Part shown: positions 22,643 through 31,122 of the stretch, in pieces | Position numbering within the stretch: position 1 is the stretch's first letter | How the letters are laid out: each line of letters opens with the position of its first letter | Assembly (NCBI GenBank): GCA_902492935.1 | Contig: CABUNJ010000027.1 | Coordinates: 1-34,425 of the forward strand | From: an uncultured Collinsella sp. | GTDB lineage: Bacteria; Actinomycetota; Coriobacteriia; Coriobacteriales; Coriobacteriaceae | DNA length: 34,425 nt | Direction: 5' to 3' | Position numbers and translations under genes: made by a program | Notes under the pieces: generated by a model | Told to the model about the DNA's origin: nothing | The model's database searches: none | What the model saw: only the letters and a program-made list of their open reading frames with translations

Positions 22643-24418
22643 ATGGAGCAACTCATCGCCATCATCGAAAAGGGCCAGCCCTTTTTCAACGCGATCGCCC
22701 GCAACAAGTACCTCAAGGCGATTCGCGACGGCTTTATCTCCGTCATCCCCATCATCATCTTCTCGTCCATCTTCTGCCTGGTAGCCTCGGTCCCCAACAT
22801 CTGGGGTTTCTACTGGCCCGATGACATCAACAACGCCCTGTGGAAGTGCTACAACTACTCCATGGGTATCCTGGCCATCGCCTGCGCCGCCACCACGGCC
22901 AAGCACTTCGCCGACGCTCAGAACCGCGATCTGCCCAAGAACAACCAGATCAACTTCATCTCGTGCATGTGCGCGGCCATCATCGGCTTCTTGCTCCTTT
23001 CGAGCGACACGATCGCCACGGACGCCGCCAGCGGCTTCAACACCACCTACCTTGGTTCCAAAGGCCTGCTGACCGCCTTTATCGCTGCGTTTGTGACCGG
23101 CATCATCTACAAGTTCTTCATTAAGCGCAACATCACCGTCAAGATGCCCGAGCAGGTTCCGCCCAACATCTCGCAGACCTTTAAGGACATCATCCCCTTC
23201 TCCGTCTGCATCACCGTCTTTTGGGTCTTTGACATCGCCTTCCGCGCTGCTTTTGGCTTCTGCTTTGCCCAGGGCGTCATCCAGGTGTTCCAGCCCCTGT
23301 TCACCGCTGCCGACGGCTATATCGGCCTCGCTGTGATCTACGGCGCCATGAGCCTCTTCTGGTTCGTGGGCGTCCACGGCCCCTCGATCGTCGAGCCCGC
23401 CATCGCCGCCGCCCTCGTTGCCAACATGACCGACAACCTGGCTGCGTTCCAGGCTGGTCAGCACGCCTCCGCCGTCCTGACCCAGGGTGCCCAATACTTC
23501 GTCGTCTGCATGGGCGGCACCGGCGCCACGCTCGTCTTGGTCTTTATGTTCTGCTTCCTGGCCAAGTCCCAGGAGATGCGCGCCGTTGGCAAGGCCGCTA
23601 TCGTCCCCGTGTGCTTTGCCGTCAACGAGCCGCTGCTGTTCGCCGCGCCCATCGTGCTCAACCCCGTCTTCTTTGTCCCGTTTGTCTTTGCCCCGATCGC
23701 CAACATCTGGATCCTCAAGATCTTTATCGACTTCTTGGGCATGAACGGCTTTATGTACACCCTGCCCTGGACCGTCCCCGGCCCCATCGGCACCATCATG
23801 GGTCTGGGCTTCCAGCCGCTCGCCTTTGTGATGCTCGCCATCATCCTGATCGTCGACTTTGCGCTGTACTACCCGTTCTTCCGTGCCTATGACGCCCAGA
23901 AGTGCACCGAGGAGGCCGAGATCTCCCAGGAGGAGCTCGCCGCCAAGAACGCCGAGAAGGCCGCCAAGCTCAACGATGCCTTCCAGGGCAAGGCCGATGC
24001 CAAGAGCGTTGCCGCCGGCGCTGCTGCCGAGGCCGTGAAGTCCGACGCGCCCGCCGCTCCCGCCGCGGTCGCCACTGAGGCAACGACCGCCAGCGACCTC
24101 AACGGCAAGCGCGTGCTCGTGCTCTGCCAGGGCGGCGGCACCTCGGGCCTGCTCGCCAACGCGCTGGCCAAGGCCGCCAAAGAGCGCGGCATCAATCTTG
24201 AGACCGCTGCCGAGGCCTATGGTAACCACGTTGACATGCTCCCCGACTTTGACCTGGTCGTCCTGGCCCCGCAGGCCGCCAGCTACCTGGCCGACCTGCA
24301 GAAAGACTGCGAGCGCGTGGGCAACAAATGCGTCGCCTGCCGCGGTAAGCAGTACATTGAGCTCTCCCAGAACGGCGACAAGTCTCTCGCCTTCGTGAGT
24401 GAACAGCTTTCGAAGTAA
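22643..24418 (+). CDS. lacE: PTS lactose-family EIICB permease 1
   Basis: This 591-residue membrane permease imports and phosphorylates its sugar. The N-terminal IIC domain (about 1-430) starts with EKGQPFFNAIARNKYLKAIRDGF and includes FWFVGVHGPSIVEPA, GGTGATLVL and VNEPLLFAAPIVLNP, all typical of the Lac family. An Ala/Glu-rich linker of about 60 residues leads to the IIB domain, whose phosphorylation site is C495 in LVLCQGGGTSG. The C-B order is that of LacE. The IIB loop is QGGGTSG, whereas the two other permeases in the window have AGAGTSA. ATG 22643 has AGGAG. It is followed by GH1 gene 1, an EG arrangement. Confidence 0.93.
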   Translation: MEQLIAIIEKGQPFFNAIARNKYLKAIRDGFISVIPIIIFSSIFCLVASVPNIWGFYWPDDINNALWKCYNYSMGILAIACAATTAKHFADAQNRDLPKNNQINFISCMCAAIIGFLLLSSDTIATDAASGFNTTYLGSKGLLTAFIAAFVTGIIYKFFIKRNITVKMPEQVPPNISQTFKDIIPFSVCITVFWVFDIAFRAAFGFCFAQGVIQVFQPLFTAADGYIGLAVIYGAMSLFWFVGVHGPSIVEPAIAAALVANMTDNLAAFQAGQHASAVLTQGAQYFVVCMGGTGATLVLVFMFCFLAKSQEMRAVGKAAIVPVCFAVNEPLLFAAPIVLNPVFFVPFVFAPIANIWILKIFIDFLGMNGFMYTLPWTVPGPIGTIMGLGFQPLAFVMLAIILIVDFALYYPFFRAYDAQKCTEEAEISQEELAAKNAEKAAKLNDAFQGKADAKSVAAGAAAEAVKSDAPAAPAAVATEATTASDLNGKRVLVLCQGGGTSGLLANALAKAAKERGINLETAAEAYGNHVDMLPDFDLVVLAPQAASYLADLQKDCERVGNKCVACRGKQYIELSQNGDKSLAFVSEQLSK

Positions 24419-24429
24419 GTAACGCCCAA

Positions 24430-24459
24430 GGCCAGCCGACCATCCACAGCCGGCTGGCC
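24430..24459 (+). other. Intercistronic hairpin between EIICB 1 and GH1 1
   Basis: GGCCAGCCG (24430-24438) and CGGCTGGCC (24451-24459) form a perfect 9-bp stem with a 12-nt loop, followed by CTTCGATTT. It lies inside the two-gene operon, so it may set the expression ratio or stabilise the mRNA by partial termination. Confidence 0.55.
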
Positions 24460-24484
24460 CTTCGATTTAGACGATTGGATCATC

Positions 24485-25924
24485 ATGTCCGTTAACCCTG
24501 CTAGCGTCACTAACCCGCCCGCGCAGTTTCCCGAGGACTTTGTCTTTGGCGGCGCCACTGCTGCCTACCAGGTAGAGGGCGAGACCCGTACCCACGGTAA
24601 GGGCAAAGTCGCCTGGGACGACTTCCTGGAGGCCCAGGGCCGCTTCTCCCCCGATCCCGCTTCGGACTTCTACAACCAGTACCCCGTCGATCTGGAGCTG
24701 TGCGAGGAGTTTGGCATCAACGGCATTCGCCTCTCCATCGCCTGGAGCCGCATCTTCCCCAACGGTACCGGTGAGATTAACCCCGAGGGAGTCCAGTTCT
24801 ATCACGATCTCTTCGCCGAGTGCCATAAGCACCACGTTGAGCCGTTTGTCACGCTGCATCACTTCGATACGCCGCTTGCCCTCTTTGAGAAGGGCGACTT
24901 CCTCAACCGCGAGACCATCGACGCCTTTGTGGACTTTGCCACCTTCTGCTTTAAGGAGTACGCCGACCAGGTGACCTACTGGTTCACCTTTAACGAGATC
25001 TGGGCCGACGCCTCCAACACCTACATCGAGGGCACCTTCCCCGGTGGCGTCAAGGCGCATCTGGCCGAGGCCTTCCAGTGCGAGCACAACATGATGCTCG
25101 CCCACGCCAAGGCAGTGCTGGCCTTCCACAACGGCGGCTTTAAGGGCAAGATCGGCGTCATTCAGTCGCTGGAGTTTAAGTATCCGCTCAACGAGAACGA
25201 CCCCGCCGACATCAAGGCCGCCAACAACGAGCACGTGCTGCAAAACCAGTTCTTGCTCGACGCCACCTTCCGCGGCGACTACGCGCCCGACACCCTCGAG
25301 TGCGCCAACCGCCTGGCCGCCGTCTCGGGCGGCACCATCGAGATCCTGGACGAGGATCTGGAAATCATGCGCGAGGCCGCGCTCTACAACGACTACCTGG
25401 GCGTTAACAACTACCAATGCCGTTTCTTGAAGGCTTACGATGGCGAGAACGACCTGCACCACAACGGTACGGGCGAGAAGGGCACCGGCCGCTGGCGCGT
25501 CAAGGGCATTGGCGAGCACGTGAACAAGCCTGGCATCCCCACCACCGACTGGGACTGGATCATCTATCCCGAGGGTCTGTTCGATCTGCTCGTCTACATT
25601 AAGCAGCGCTACCCCAACTACAAGCAGATCTTCATTACCGAAAATGGCATGGGCTACAAGGACCCCTACAAGGACGGTTTTGTGGACGATCAGCCGCGCA
25701 TCGACTACATCGAGCAGCACCTGCGCTGGTTGCTCAAGGCCATGGAGGTGGGCGTCAACGTGGGCGGCTACTTCCTGTGGAGCTTGCAGGATCAGTTCTC
25801 CTGGACCAATGGCTACAACAAGCGTTACGGCTTCTTCTACGTTGACTTTGAAACCCAGAAGCGCACGCCCAAGGCAAGCGCATACTGGTATAAGCACGTG
25901 GCGCAGACCCGTCGTCTGGACTAG
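24485..25924 (+). CDS. lacG: 6-phospho-beta-galactosidase (GH1)
   Basis: This enzyme hydrolyses phosphorylated lactose to galactose-6-phosphate and glucose in the cytoplasm. The 479-residue GH1 barrel begins FPEDFVFGGATAAYQVEGE. The acid/base is E171 in TFNEIW and the nucleophile is E386 in ITENG. The phosphate-binding set is S439, K446 and Y448 in FSWTNGYNKRYG. The Trp after S439 is the residue found in 6-phospho-beta-galactosidases, where 6-phospho-beta-glucosidases have a smaller residue; this favours galactosides. It is downstream of EIICB 1 in the same operon and ends at a strong terminator (25971-26014). Confidence 0.92.
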   Translation: MSVNPASVTNPPAQFPEDFVFGGATAAYQVEGETRTHGKGKVAWDDFLEAQGRFSPDPASDFYNQYPVDLELCEEFGINGIRLSIAWSRIFPNGTGEINPEGVQFYHDLFAECHKHHVEPFVTLHHFDTPLALFEKGDFLNRETIDAFVDFATFCFKEYADQVTYWFTFNEIWADASNTYIEGTFPGGVKAHLAEAFQCEHNMMLAHAKAVLAFHNGGFKGKIGVIQSLEFKYPLNENDPADIKAANNEHVLQNQFLLDATFRGDYAPDTLECANRLAAVSGGTIEILDEDLEIMREAALYNDYLGVNNYQCRFLKAYDGENDLHHNGTGEKGTGRWRVKGIGEHVNKPGIPTTDWDWIIYPEGLFDLLVYIKQRYPNYKQIFITENGMGYKDPYKDGFVDDQPRIDYIEQHLRWLLKAMEVGVNVGGYFLWSLQDQFSWTNGYNKRYGFFYVDFETQKRTPKASAYWYKHVAQTRRLD

Positions 25925-25970
25925 TGGCTGGCGGGGTTGCCCGCTCACACAACCTGTCCCCATTTCTCAG

Positions 25971-26014
25971 CCGGGGGCGGCACGTCACACGGCGCGCCGC
26001 CCCCGGTCTTTTTG
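25971..26014 (+). terminator. Terminator of lacEG
   Basis: CCGGGGGCGGC (25971-25981) pairs with GCCGCCCCCGG (25996-26006), followed by TCTTTTTG. It lies 47 bp after the GH1 stop. Confidence 0.9.
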
Positions 26015-26035
26015 TTTTTGGGCTGGTCGGGAGCC

Positions 26036-26181
26036 GTTTGTCTCGATCTGTAACATCTAGCCGAGTTTTTTGGTCCTAGCTGTTACAGATTGAGACGAAC
26101 AGGATTGCTCTTTCCGAAGAATCTAAATCTGTAACACGTAGCCCGCTTTTGACCGTCTACCTGTTACAAATCGAGACAAAC
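26036..26181. repeat. Paired CTGTAACA hairpin repeats, copies 1 and 2
   Basis: Copy 1 (26036-26100) has 20-bp arms, GTTTGTCTCGATCTGTAACA and a near-exact complement, around a loop with TTTTTT. Copy 2 (26126-26171) has the ATCTGTAACA/TGTTACAAAT arms. The outermost GTTTGTCTCGAT (26036-26047) also pairs exactly with ATCGAGACAAAC (26170-26181), so the two hairpins sit inside a larger inverted repeat. A third related copy lies at 31053-31103. Each is between a plus-strand gene end and the 3' end of a minus-strand LacI gene. Confidence 0.75.
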
Positions 26182-26191
26182 GGAGTAGGAC

Positions 26192-27220
26192 CTAACCCCG
26201 TATGTCCCTAACAGTCGAGCGTTCGACCAGCGTACTCGGCACATGAATCGCCTCGATAGACGAGCTCTCTCCAATCGCCGCCTCAAACGCAAGCTTACCG
26301 ACACCGCGCAAATCAAATCGCAGCGTCGTCAGCCGATTGTGAGGAACAAGTCCCTCGAGTGCGTCGTCGATACCAACCACGCTCACGTCGTCGGGCACGG
26401 ACAGGCCCGCGTTCTCGAGCGCGGCGATAACGCCCAGCGCCATCTGGTCATTTGCCGCAAGCACGGCAGTCGGCGCCTGCGACCCGCCGGCAAGCACCTC
26501 GGCCGCAATCCGCTCGCCCATGGCGTACCCACTGTCCGCACTCCAATCGCCACGCAGCATCGGAGCGGCATCGACATGCGCACGACCCAGCGTATCGCGC
26601 CAACCGGCCTCACGAAAACGCGAGGAAATCGAGTTTTCCGGACCCGCCACAAACCGCATATTCGAGTGACCATGTTCCAGCAGATAATTGGTCAACAGCT
26701 CGCACGAACCATACTGGTCGGAGTCGATCGTCGTGCAGCGCGGATGCGCATACATGGACAGGATGACCGTTCGCACTCCCGGCTGGGGAACAAACTCCTC
26801 AAAATCGGGAGCCATGCGGTTCATGTTGAGAATCATGCCGTCGACGGGTCGCTCGACCATGCGGCGCGAGGCATCGGCAAGTGTATAGGGCTTGTCGCCG
26901 CCCATCTCGATCATAGTGACGGCAAAATCATGCTCGCGCGCCGCTTGCATGATACCCTCGAGCGTCGCCAGGTTACCGACACGTGTGATGTTGTACATGC
27001 ACAGGCCAATAGAACGATACGACCCGCCGCGCAACGCCGTTCCAGCAAAATTGGGACGAAAGCCCAGCTCTTCCATGGCGGCCAGCACACGCTTGCGCGT
27101 CTTTTCCGTCACGTTGGGCATACCGTTGACCACGCGAGACACAGTCTGGCGGCTCACGCCAGCGAGCGCCGCAACCTCTGCCGCGCTCGCCGAACGACCA
27201 TTCCTTGTCCGCTGAGCCAT
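26192..27220 (-). CDS. LacI-family repressor, divergent from GH1 gene 2
   Basis: This 342-residue regulator has a helix-turn-helix at about 12-35 (AAEVAALAGVSRQTVSRVVNG; recognition pair R24-Q25) and a sugar-binding domain with RPVDGMILNMNRM, FVAGPENSISSRFREAGW and VVGIDDALEGLVPHNRLTTLRFD. It resembles the galK-linked LacI more than the others, including the MYAHPR segment. ATG 27220 is the start that best fits family length, although its GGAAGG is too close. GTG 27229 is an alternative, with a better-spaced but weak AAGCAGG. Three TGTTAACGTGCTCA-type sites lie upstream. Confidence 0.92.
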   Translation of the reverse strand: MAQRTRNGRSASAAEVAALAGVSRQTVSRVVNGMPNVTEKTRKRVLAAMEELGFRPNFAGTALRGGSYRSIGLCMYNITRVGNLATLEGIMQAAREHDFAVTMIEMGGDKPYTLADASRRMVERPVDGMILNMNRMAPDFEEFVPQPGVRTVILSMYAHPRCTTIDSDQYGSCELLTNYLLEHGHSNMRFVAGPENSISSRFREAGWRDTLGRAHVDAAPMLRGDWSADSGYAMGERIAAEVLAGGSQAPTAVLAANDQMALGVIAALENAGLSVPDDVSVVGIDDALEGLVPHNRLTTLRFDLRGVGKLAFEAAIGESSSIEAIHVPSTLVERSTVRDIRG

Positions 27221-27281
27221 GCCTTCCACGCTAACCTGCTTCCCAACTATTCCCCGCGCCCATGGCGCATCGTACATACAT

Positions 27282-27449
27282 CGATAACGTGCTCATGATA
27301 CCCGAGCCATATACCACAACATGAAAACTTCTGTCAATCAAAACCGCTTACCGAACAAATACAACCGTTCGCGGCTGTTTGAAGTTGTTTTGTTTCTATA
27401 CATCCCAGCCGGATGTTAACGTGCTCATTGTCAAATGTTCACGTGCTCA
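27282..27449. promoter_or_regulatory. GH1-EIICB 2 control region: LacI operators
   Basis: CGATAACGTGCTCA (27282-27295), TGTTAACGTGCTCA (27414-27427) and TGTTCACGTGCTCA (27436-27449) share the half-site TGAGCA. The last two are exactly 22 bp apart, two helical turns, as expected for cooperative binding. CCGTTCGCGG lies at 27365-27374. The 350-bp gap has no gene. Confidence 0.75.
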
Positions 27450-27535
27450 TTTTGGTTCTAATTATTTTAAGATAGTGTTTATCGGGCTTTTTCACCGCTG
27501 AACGCTAACCAGGGAGCCTCCTGAGCGCAAACGCA

Positions 27536-27547
27536 CAATATCGAACA
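27536..27547. promoter_or_regulatory. DeoR-type motif upstream of GH1 gene 2
   Basis: CAATATCGAACA is an exact inverted copy of the TGTTCGATATTG word at 8465-8476, 24 bp before the GH1 start codon. A protein bound here could block transcription or initiation. Confidence 0.45.
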
Positions 27548-27570
27548 GCGAGACGAGAGGGTGTATGCAT

Positions 27571-29013
27571 ATGTCTTTGCTAAACCGCGTACAGCAGCTG
27601 CCGAAGGGCTTTGTTTGGGGCGCCGCAACCGCCGCGTACCAAACGGAAGGTTCCACGAAGGTGGCAGGCAAGGGTAAGACCATGTGGGACGATTACCTTG
27701 TCGCCCAGGGTCGCTTTTTGCCCGACCCGGCCAGTGATTTCTACAACCGCTACGAGGAGGATATCCGCCTTTCTGCCGAGCATGGGCTCAACGCCATCCG
27801 TGTGTCCATCGCCTGGACCCGCATCTTCCCCAACGGCGACGATGCCGAGCCCCTCGCCGAGGGCGTTAAGCACTACCACGAGCTGTTCGCCTGCTGCAAA
27901 AAGTATGGCGTCGAGCCCTATGTGTCCCTGCATCACTTTGACTCCCCCGCCGCCCTGTTCAACCAGGGCGACTGGCTCAACCGCAAGACCGTCGACGCCT
28001 ATGTGCGCTATGCCGAGTTCTGCTTCCGCGAGTTCCGCGAGGTCAAGAATTGGTTCACCATCAACGAGCTCATCAGCCTCTCGCACTCCCAATACATCCA
28101 AGGCAACTTCCCGCCCAACCATCACTTTGATGTGACGAGCGGCATCCAGAGCCAGCACAACTTGCTCGTTGCCCACGCCCGCGCCGTCAACCTGTATAAG
28201 GATCTTGACGAGACCGAGCACCTGGGCGGCCGCATTGGCATGGTCAACGTCCTGACGCCGGCATATCCTGCCACCGACTCGCCCGCCGACCAGCACGCCG
28301 CCGACCTGTACAACGCCTTCTACACCGACTTCATCATGGACGGCGCCTTCCTGGGCCACTACTCCGCGCGCACCCTCTCACTCATCAACGAGATTCTGCG
28401 TGCCAACAACGCCACACTTACGGTTGAGGACAGCGACATGGAGGAGCTCGCCAAGGCGGCGCCCCGCAACGATATGTTCGGCCTCAACTACTATCAGTCG
28501 GCGTTTATCGCCGCCTACGATGGCGAGTCCACCAACAGCTTTAACGGCACCGGAGACAAGGGCACCTCGTGCTTTAAGTTTAAGGGCGTCGGGCAGCAGG
28601 TCGATATGCCGGGTATCCCCACCACCGACTGGGATTGGCTCATCTACCCGCAAGGCCTCTACGACACGCTCAAGCACATCAGCGCCACCTATCCCAACCT
28701 CCCCGTCATCTATATCACCGAAAACGGCCTGGGCCACAAGGACCCCGAGCCCAACGCAAACGGCATCGTCGCCGATCCCGAGCGCATCGACTTTGTCGAC
28801 CAGCACATGGAGAAGGTGCTCCAGGCGCGTGCCGAGGGCGTCGACGTCCAGGGCTACTTTATCTGGAGCCTGCAGGACCAGTTCTCGTGGGCCAATGGCT
28901 ATAACAAGCGCTACGGCCTGTTCTACATCGACTTCGACACGCAAAAACGCTACATCAAGCAGTCGGCACTCTGGTACAAGGAGCTCGCCGACACTATGGC
29001 GGACGCGCAGTAG
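27571..29013 (+). CDS. 6-phospho-beta-glycosidase 2 (GH1), probable 6-phospho-beta-galactosidase
   Basis: This 480-residue GH1 enzyme acts on the product of the adjacent EIICB. It begins LPKGFVWGAATAAYQTEG. The acid/base is E166 in TINEL, the nucleophile is E384 in ITENG, and the phosphate set is S439, K446 and Y448 in FSWANGYNKRYG. The Trp beside the serine again points to 6-phosphogalactosides. The acid/base motif TINEL differs from TFNEI in paralogue 1, so substrate range may differ. ATG 27571 is 9 nt from GAGAGGG; the upstream ATG 27565 is only 3 nt away and less likely. It is first in the operon, before the permease, the reverse of the other two modules. Confidence 0.9.
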   Translation: MSLLNRVQQLPKGFVWGAATAAYQTEGSTKVAGKGKTMWDDYLVAQGRFLPDPASDFYNRYEEDIRLSAEHGLNAIRVSIAWTRIFPNGDDAEPLAEGVKHYHELFACCKKYGVEPYVSLHHFDSPAALFNQGDWLNRKTVDAYVRYAEFCFREFREVKNWFTINELISLSHSQYIQGNFPPNHHFDVTSGIQSQHNLLVAHARAVNLYKDLDETEHLGGRIGMVNVLTPAYPATDSPADQHAADLYNAFYTDFIMDGAFLGHYSARTLSLINEILRANNATLTVEDSDMEELAKAAPRNDMFGLNYYQSAFIAAYDGESTNSFNGTGDKGTSCFKFKGVGQQVDMPGIPTTDWDWLIYPQGLYDTLKHISATYPNLPVIYITENGLGHKDPEPNANGIVADPERIDFVDQHMEKVLQARAEGVDVQGYFIWSLQDQFSWANGYNKRYGLFYIDFDTQKRYIKQSALWYKELADTMADAQ

Positions 29014-29037
29014 CGCATCGCCTCGCTTTCCCCCGAG

Positions 29038-29076
29038 GGGGAGCGGCCCCATGCGATACAAACCCAGCCGCTCCCC
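29038..29076 (+). other. Intercistronic hairpin between GH1 2 and EIICB 2
   Basis: GGGGAGCGGC (29038-29047) and GCCGCTCCCC (29067-29076) form a perfect 10-bp stem with no T-run. It lies in a 175-bp gap within the probable operon and may stabilise the upstream GH1 mRNA or tune the downstream permease level. Confidence 0.5.
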
Positions 29077-29188
29077 TCTCTCCCCCTGGGACCGACCCCG
29101 CCTGCACCCGGGCTTTTAGCAAGCGGGAGACCATATAGGTTTTCAACGTCCATGCCATTAAGATTTCATGCAAAGAGGAGCGTGAACT

Positions 29189-30949
29189 ATGGAATCGATC
29201 GTTAAGTTCTTGGAGAAAGGTCAGCCGTACTTCGACAAGGTCTCTAAGAACATCTACCTTCAGGCCATTAAAGACGGCTTTTTGGCAGCAATGCCCATCA
29301 TCCTGTCTTCTTCTGTCTTCCTGCTTATTTCGACCCTGCCGGGCGTTGTCGCCACGGTCGGCGGCTTTACGCTGCCCGACTGGTGGAACGTCGACGTCGT
29401 GAACTTCTGCAACAAGGTTTACAACTTCACGATGGGCGTCGTGGGCATCATGGTCGCCGGCACCACCGCAAGCGCGCTGACCGGCTCCAAGAACCGCCGC
29501 ATGCCTGCCGGCAAGGCCATCAACGCCACGAGCACCATGGTCGCCGCCATGTGCGCTATGCTCATCTTGGCCGTTACCCAGACGAGTGCCAAGATCGACG
29601 GCGCCGACGTCTCGGTGTTCTTTACCGACAACATGGGCACCAAGGGCCTGCTGAGCTCCTTTGTCGCCGCATTTGCCACGGTCAACATCTATGCCTTCTG
29701 CATTAAGCGAGACATCACCATCAAGCTGCCCAAAGAAGTCCCCGGCGCCATCGCCCAGAACTTCCGCGACATCTTCGCCTTCAGCTTCTCCATCCTGTTT
29801 GTCGCCGTCATCGACGTTATCTGCCGCACCTGCTTGGCCGTCCCGTTTGCCAACGTCATCTCCACGCTGGTGAGCCCGCTGTTCGCCGCTGCCGATTCCT
29901 ACGCCGGCCTCGCCCTCATCTGGTTCATGATCCCTCTGTTCTGGTTCATGGGCATCCACGGCCCCTCGGTCGTTAAGCCTGCCCTCAACGCCGCGCTGTT
30001 TGGCAACATCACCACCAACCTCGCCACGCTGCAGGCCGGCGGTCACCCCGCCCTCGCCCTGACCGAGAACTTCGGTAACTACATCGGCGAACTCGGCGGC
30101 ACCGGCGCCACGTTCATTGTCCCGATCATCTTCCTGCTCTTTATGCGCTCCAAACAGCTCAAGGCCGTCGGCAAAGCCTCTGTCGTACCCGTGATGTTCG
30201 CCGTCAACGAGCCGCTGCTGTTCGCCGCGCCCATCATCCTCAACCCGTACTTCCTGATCCCGTTCCTGTTTGCCCCCGTGGCCAACGTCCTCATTGGTAA
30301 GTTCTTCATCGACTTTTTGGGCATGAACGGCTTTATCTATGCCATGCCGTGGGCACTCCCCGGACCGATCGGTACCTTCATCGACACCAACTTCCAGCCG
30401 ATCTCTCTGGTCCTGGTTGTCATCCTGCTGGTCGTTGACTTCTTGATCTACTACCCGTTCTGCAAGGCCTACGACAACGTCCTGTGCAAGCAGGAGGCCG
30501 AGACCCTGGCCGAAGAAGAGGCCGAGGAGACCAAGGCCGTCAAGACCGCTGCCGTCCCCGCCGCTGAGGCTCCTGTTGTCGAGACCGCTTCTGCCACTGA
30601 GGCCTCCGCAGCTCCGTCCGCCCTTAAGGGCAAGGATCTGAGGGTTCTGGTTCTGTGCGCTGGCGCCGGCACCTCTGCACTGCTCGCCAACGCGCTTAAG
30701 GAAGGCGCCGACGAGCTGGGCATCGACATTACCGCCAACGCCGGTGCCTACGGCAGTCACTACGCCATCATGGACCAGTACAACGTCATCGTCCTGGCTC
30801 CGCAGGTTCGCACCTATTACAACGAGATGAAGGCCGACACCGACCGCCTGGGCATCACGCTGCTGTCGCCCAAGGGCAAACAGTACATCGACCTCACTAA
30901 GGATCCCAAGGGTGCCGTCGCCTGGATCGAGGAAAACCTCGAGGCATAA
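29189..30949 (+). CDS. PTS lactose-family EIICB permease 2
   Basis: This 586-residue Lac-family permease has the IIC domain first (EKGQPYFDKVSKNIYLQAIKDGF, FWFMGIHGPSVVKPA, VNEPLLFAAPIILNP), an acidic, Ala-rich linker (about 435-480), then a IIB domain with phosphocysteine C490 in LVLCAGAGTSALLAN. It is closer to permease 3 than to permease 1, sharing KLPKEVPGAIAQNFRDI and the AGAGTSA loop. ATG 29189 has GAGGAG. It is cotranscribed with GH1 gene 2 and ends at the terminator at 30982. No IIA gene is linked, so LacF is the likely donor. Confidence 0.93.
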   Translation: MESIVKFLEKGQPYFDKVSKNIYLQAIKDGFLAAMPIILSSSVFLLISTLPGVVATVGGFTLPDWWNVDVVNFCNKVYNFTMGVVGIMVAGTTASALTGSKNRRMPAGKAINATSTMVAAMCAMLILAVTQTSAKIDGADVSVFFTDNMGTKGLLSSFVAAFATVNIYAFCIKRDITIKLPKEVPGAIAQNFRDIFAFSFSILFVAVIDVICRTCLAVPFANVISTLVSPLFAAADSYAGLALIWFMIPLFWFMGIHGPSVVKPALNAALFGNITTNLATLQAGGHPALALTENFGNYIGELGGTGATFIVPIIFLLFMRSKQLKAVGKASVVPVMFAVNEPLLFAAPIILNPYFLIPFLFAPVANVLIGKFFIDFLGMNGFIYAMPWALPGPIGTFIDTNFQPISLVLVVILLVVDFLIYYPFCKAYDNVLCKQEAETLAEEEAEETKAVKTAAVPAAEAPVVETASATEASAAPSALKGKDLRVLVLCAGAGTSALLANALKEGADELGIDITANAGAYGSHYAIMDQYNVIVLAPQVRTYYNEMKADTDRLGITLLSPKGKQYIDLTKDPKGAVAWIEENLEA

Positions 30950-30981
30950 GACGCTGACACCACCTGCCGCTCGCAGACAAT

Positions 30982-31025
30982 AAATGGCCCGTGCATCGAT
31001 GTGTGATGCGCGGGCCATTTTGTTT
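30982..31025 (+). terminator. Terminator of the GH1-EIICB 2 operon
   Basis: AAATGGCCCG...GCATC (30982-30997) pairs with GATGC...CGGGCCATTT (31005-31020) with one T-G mismatch, followed by TGTTT. It lies 32 bp after the permease stop. Confidence 0.9.
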
Positions 31026-31052
31026 AGACCGCACCCGTCCTCCTGTTCATCT

Positions 31053-31103
31053 TAATCTGTAACATCTAGCCGAGTTTTTGGGTCCCACCTGTTACAGACT
31101 TAG
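31053..31103. repeat. CTGTAACA hairpin repeat, copy 3
   Basis: TAATCTGTAACA and TGTTACAGACTTA form the stem. The loop CTAGCCGAGTTTTTGGGTCC is nearly the same as in copy 1 at 26036-26100. It again lies between a terminator and the 3' end of a LacI gene. Confidence 0.7.
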
Positions 31104-31122
31104 ACGAGCAGGCCGAGCACGT

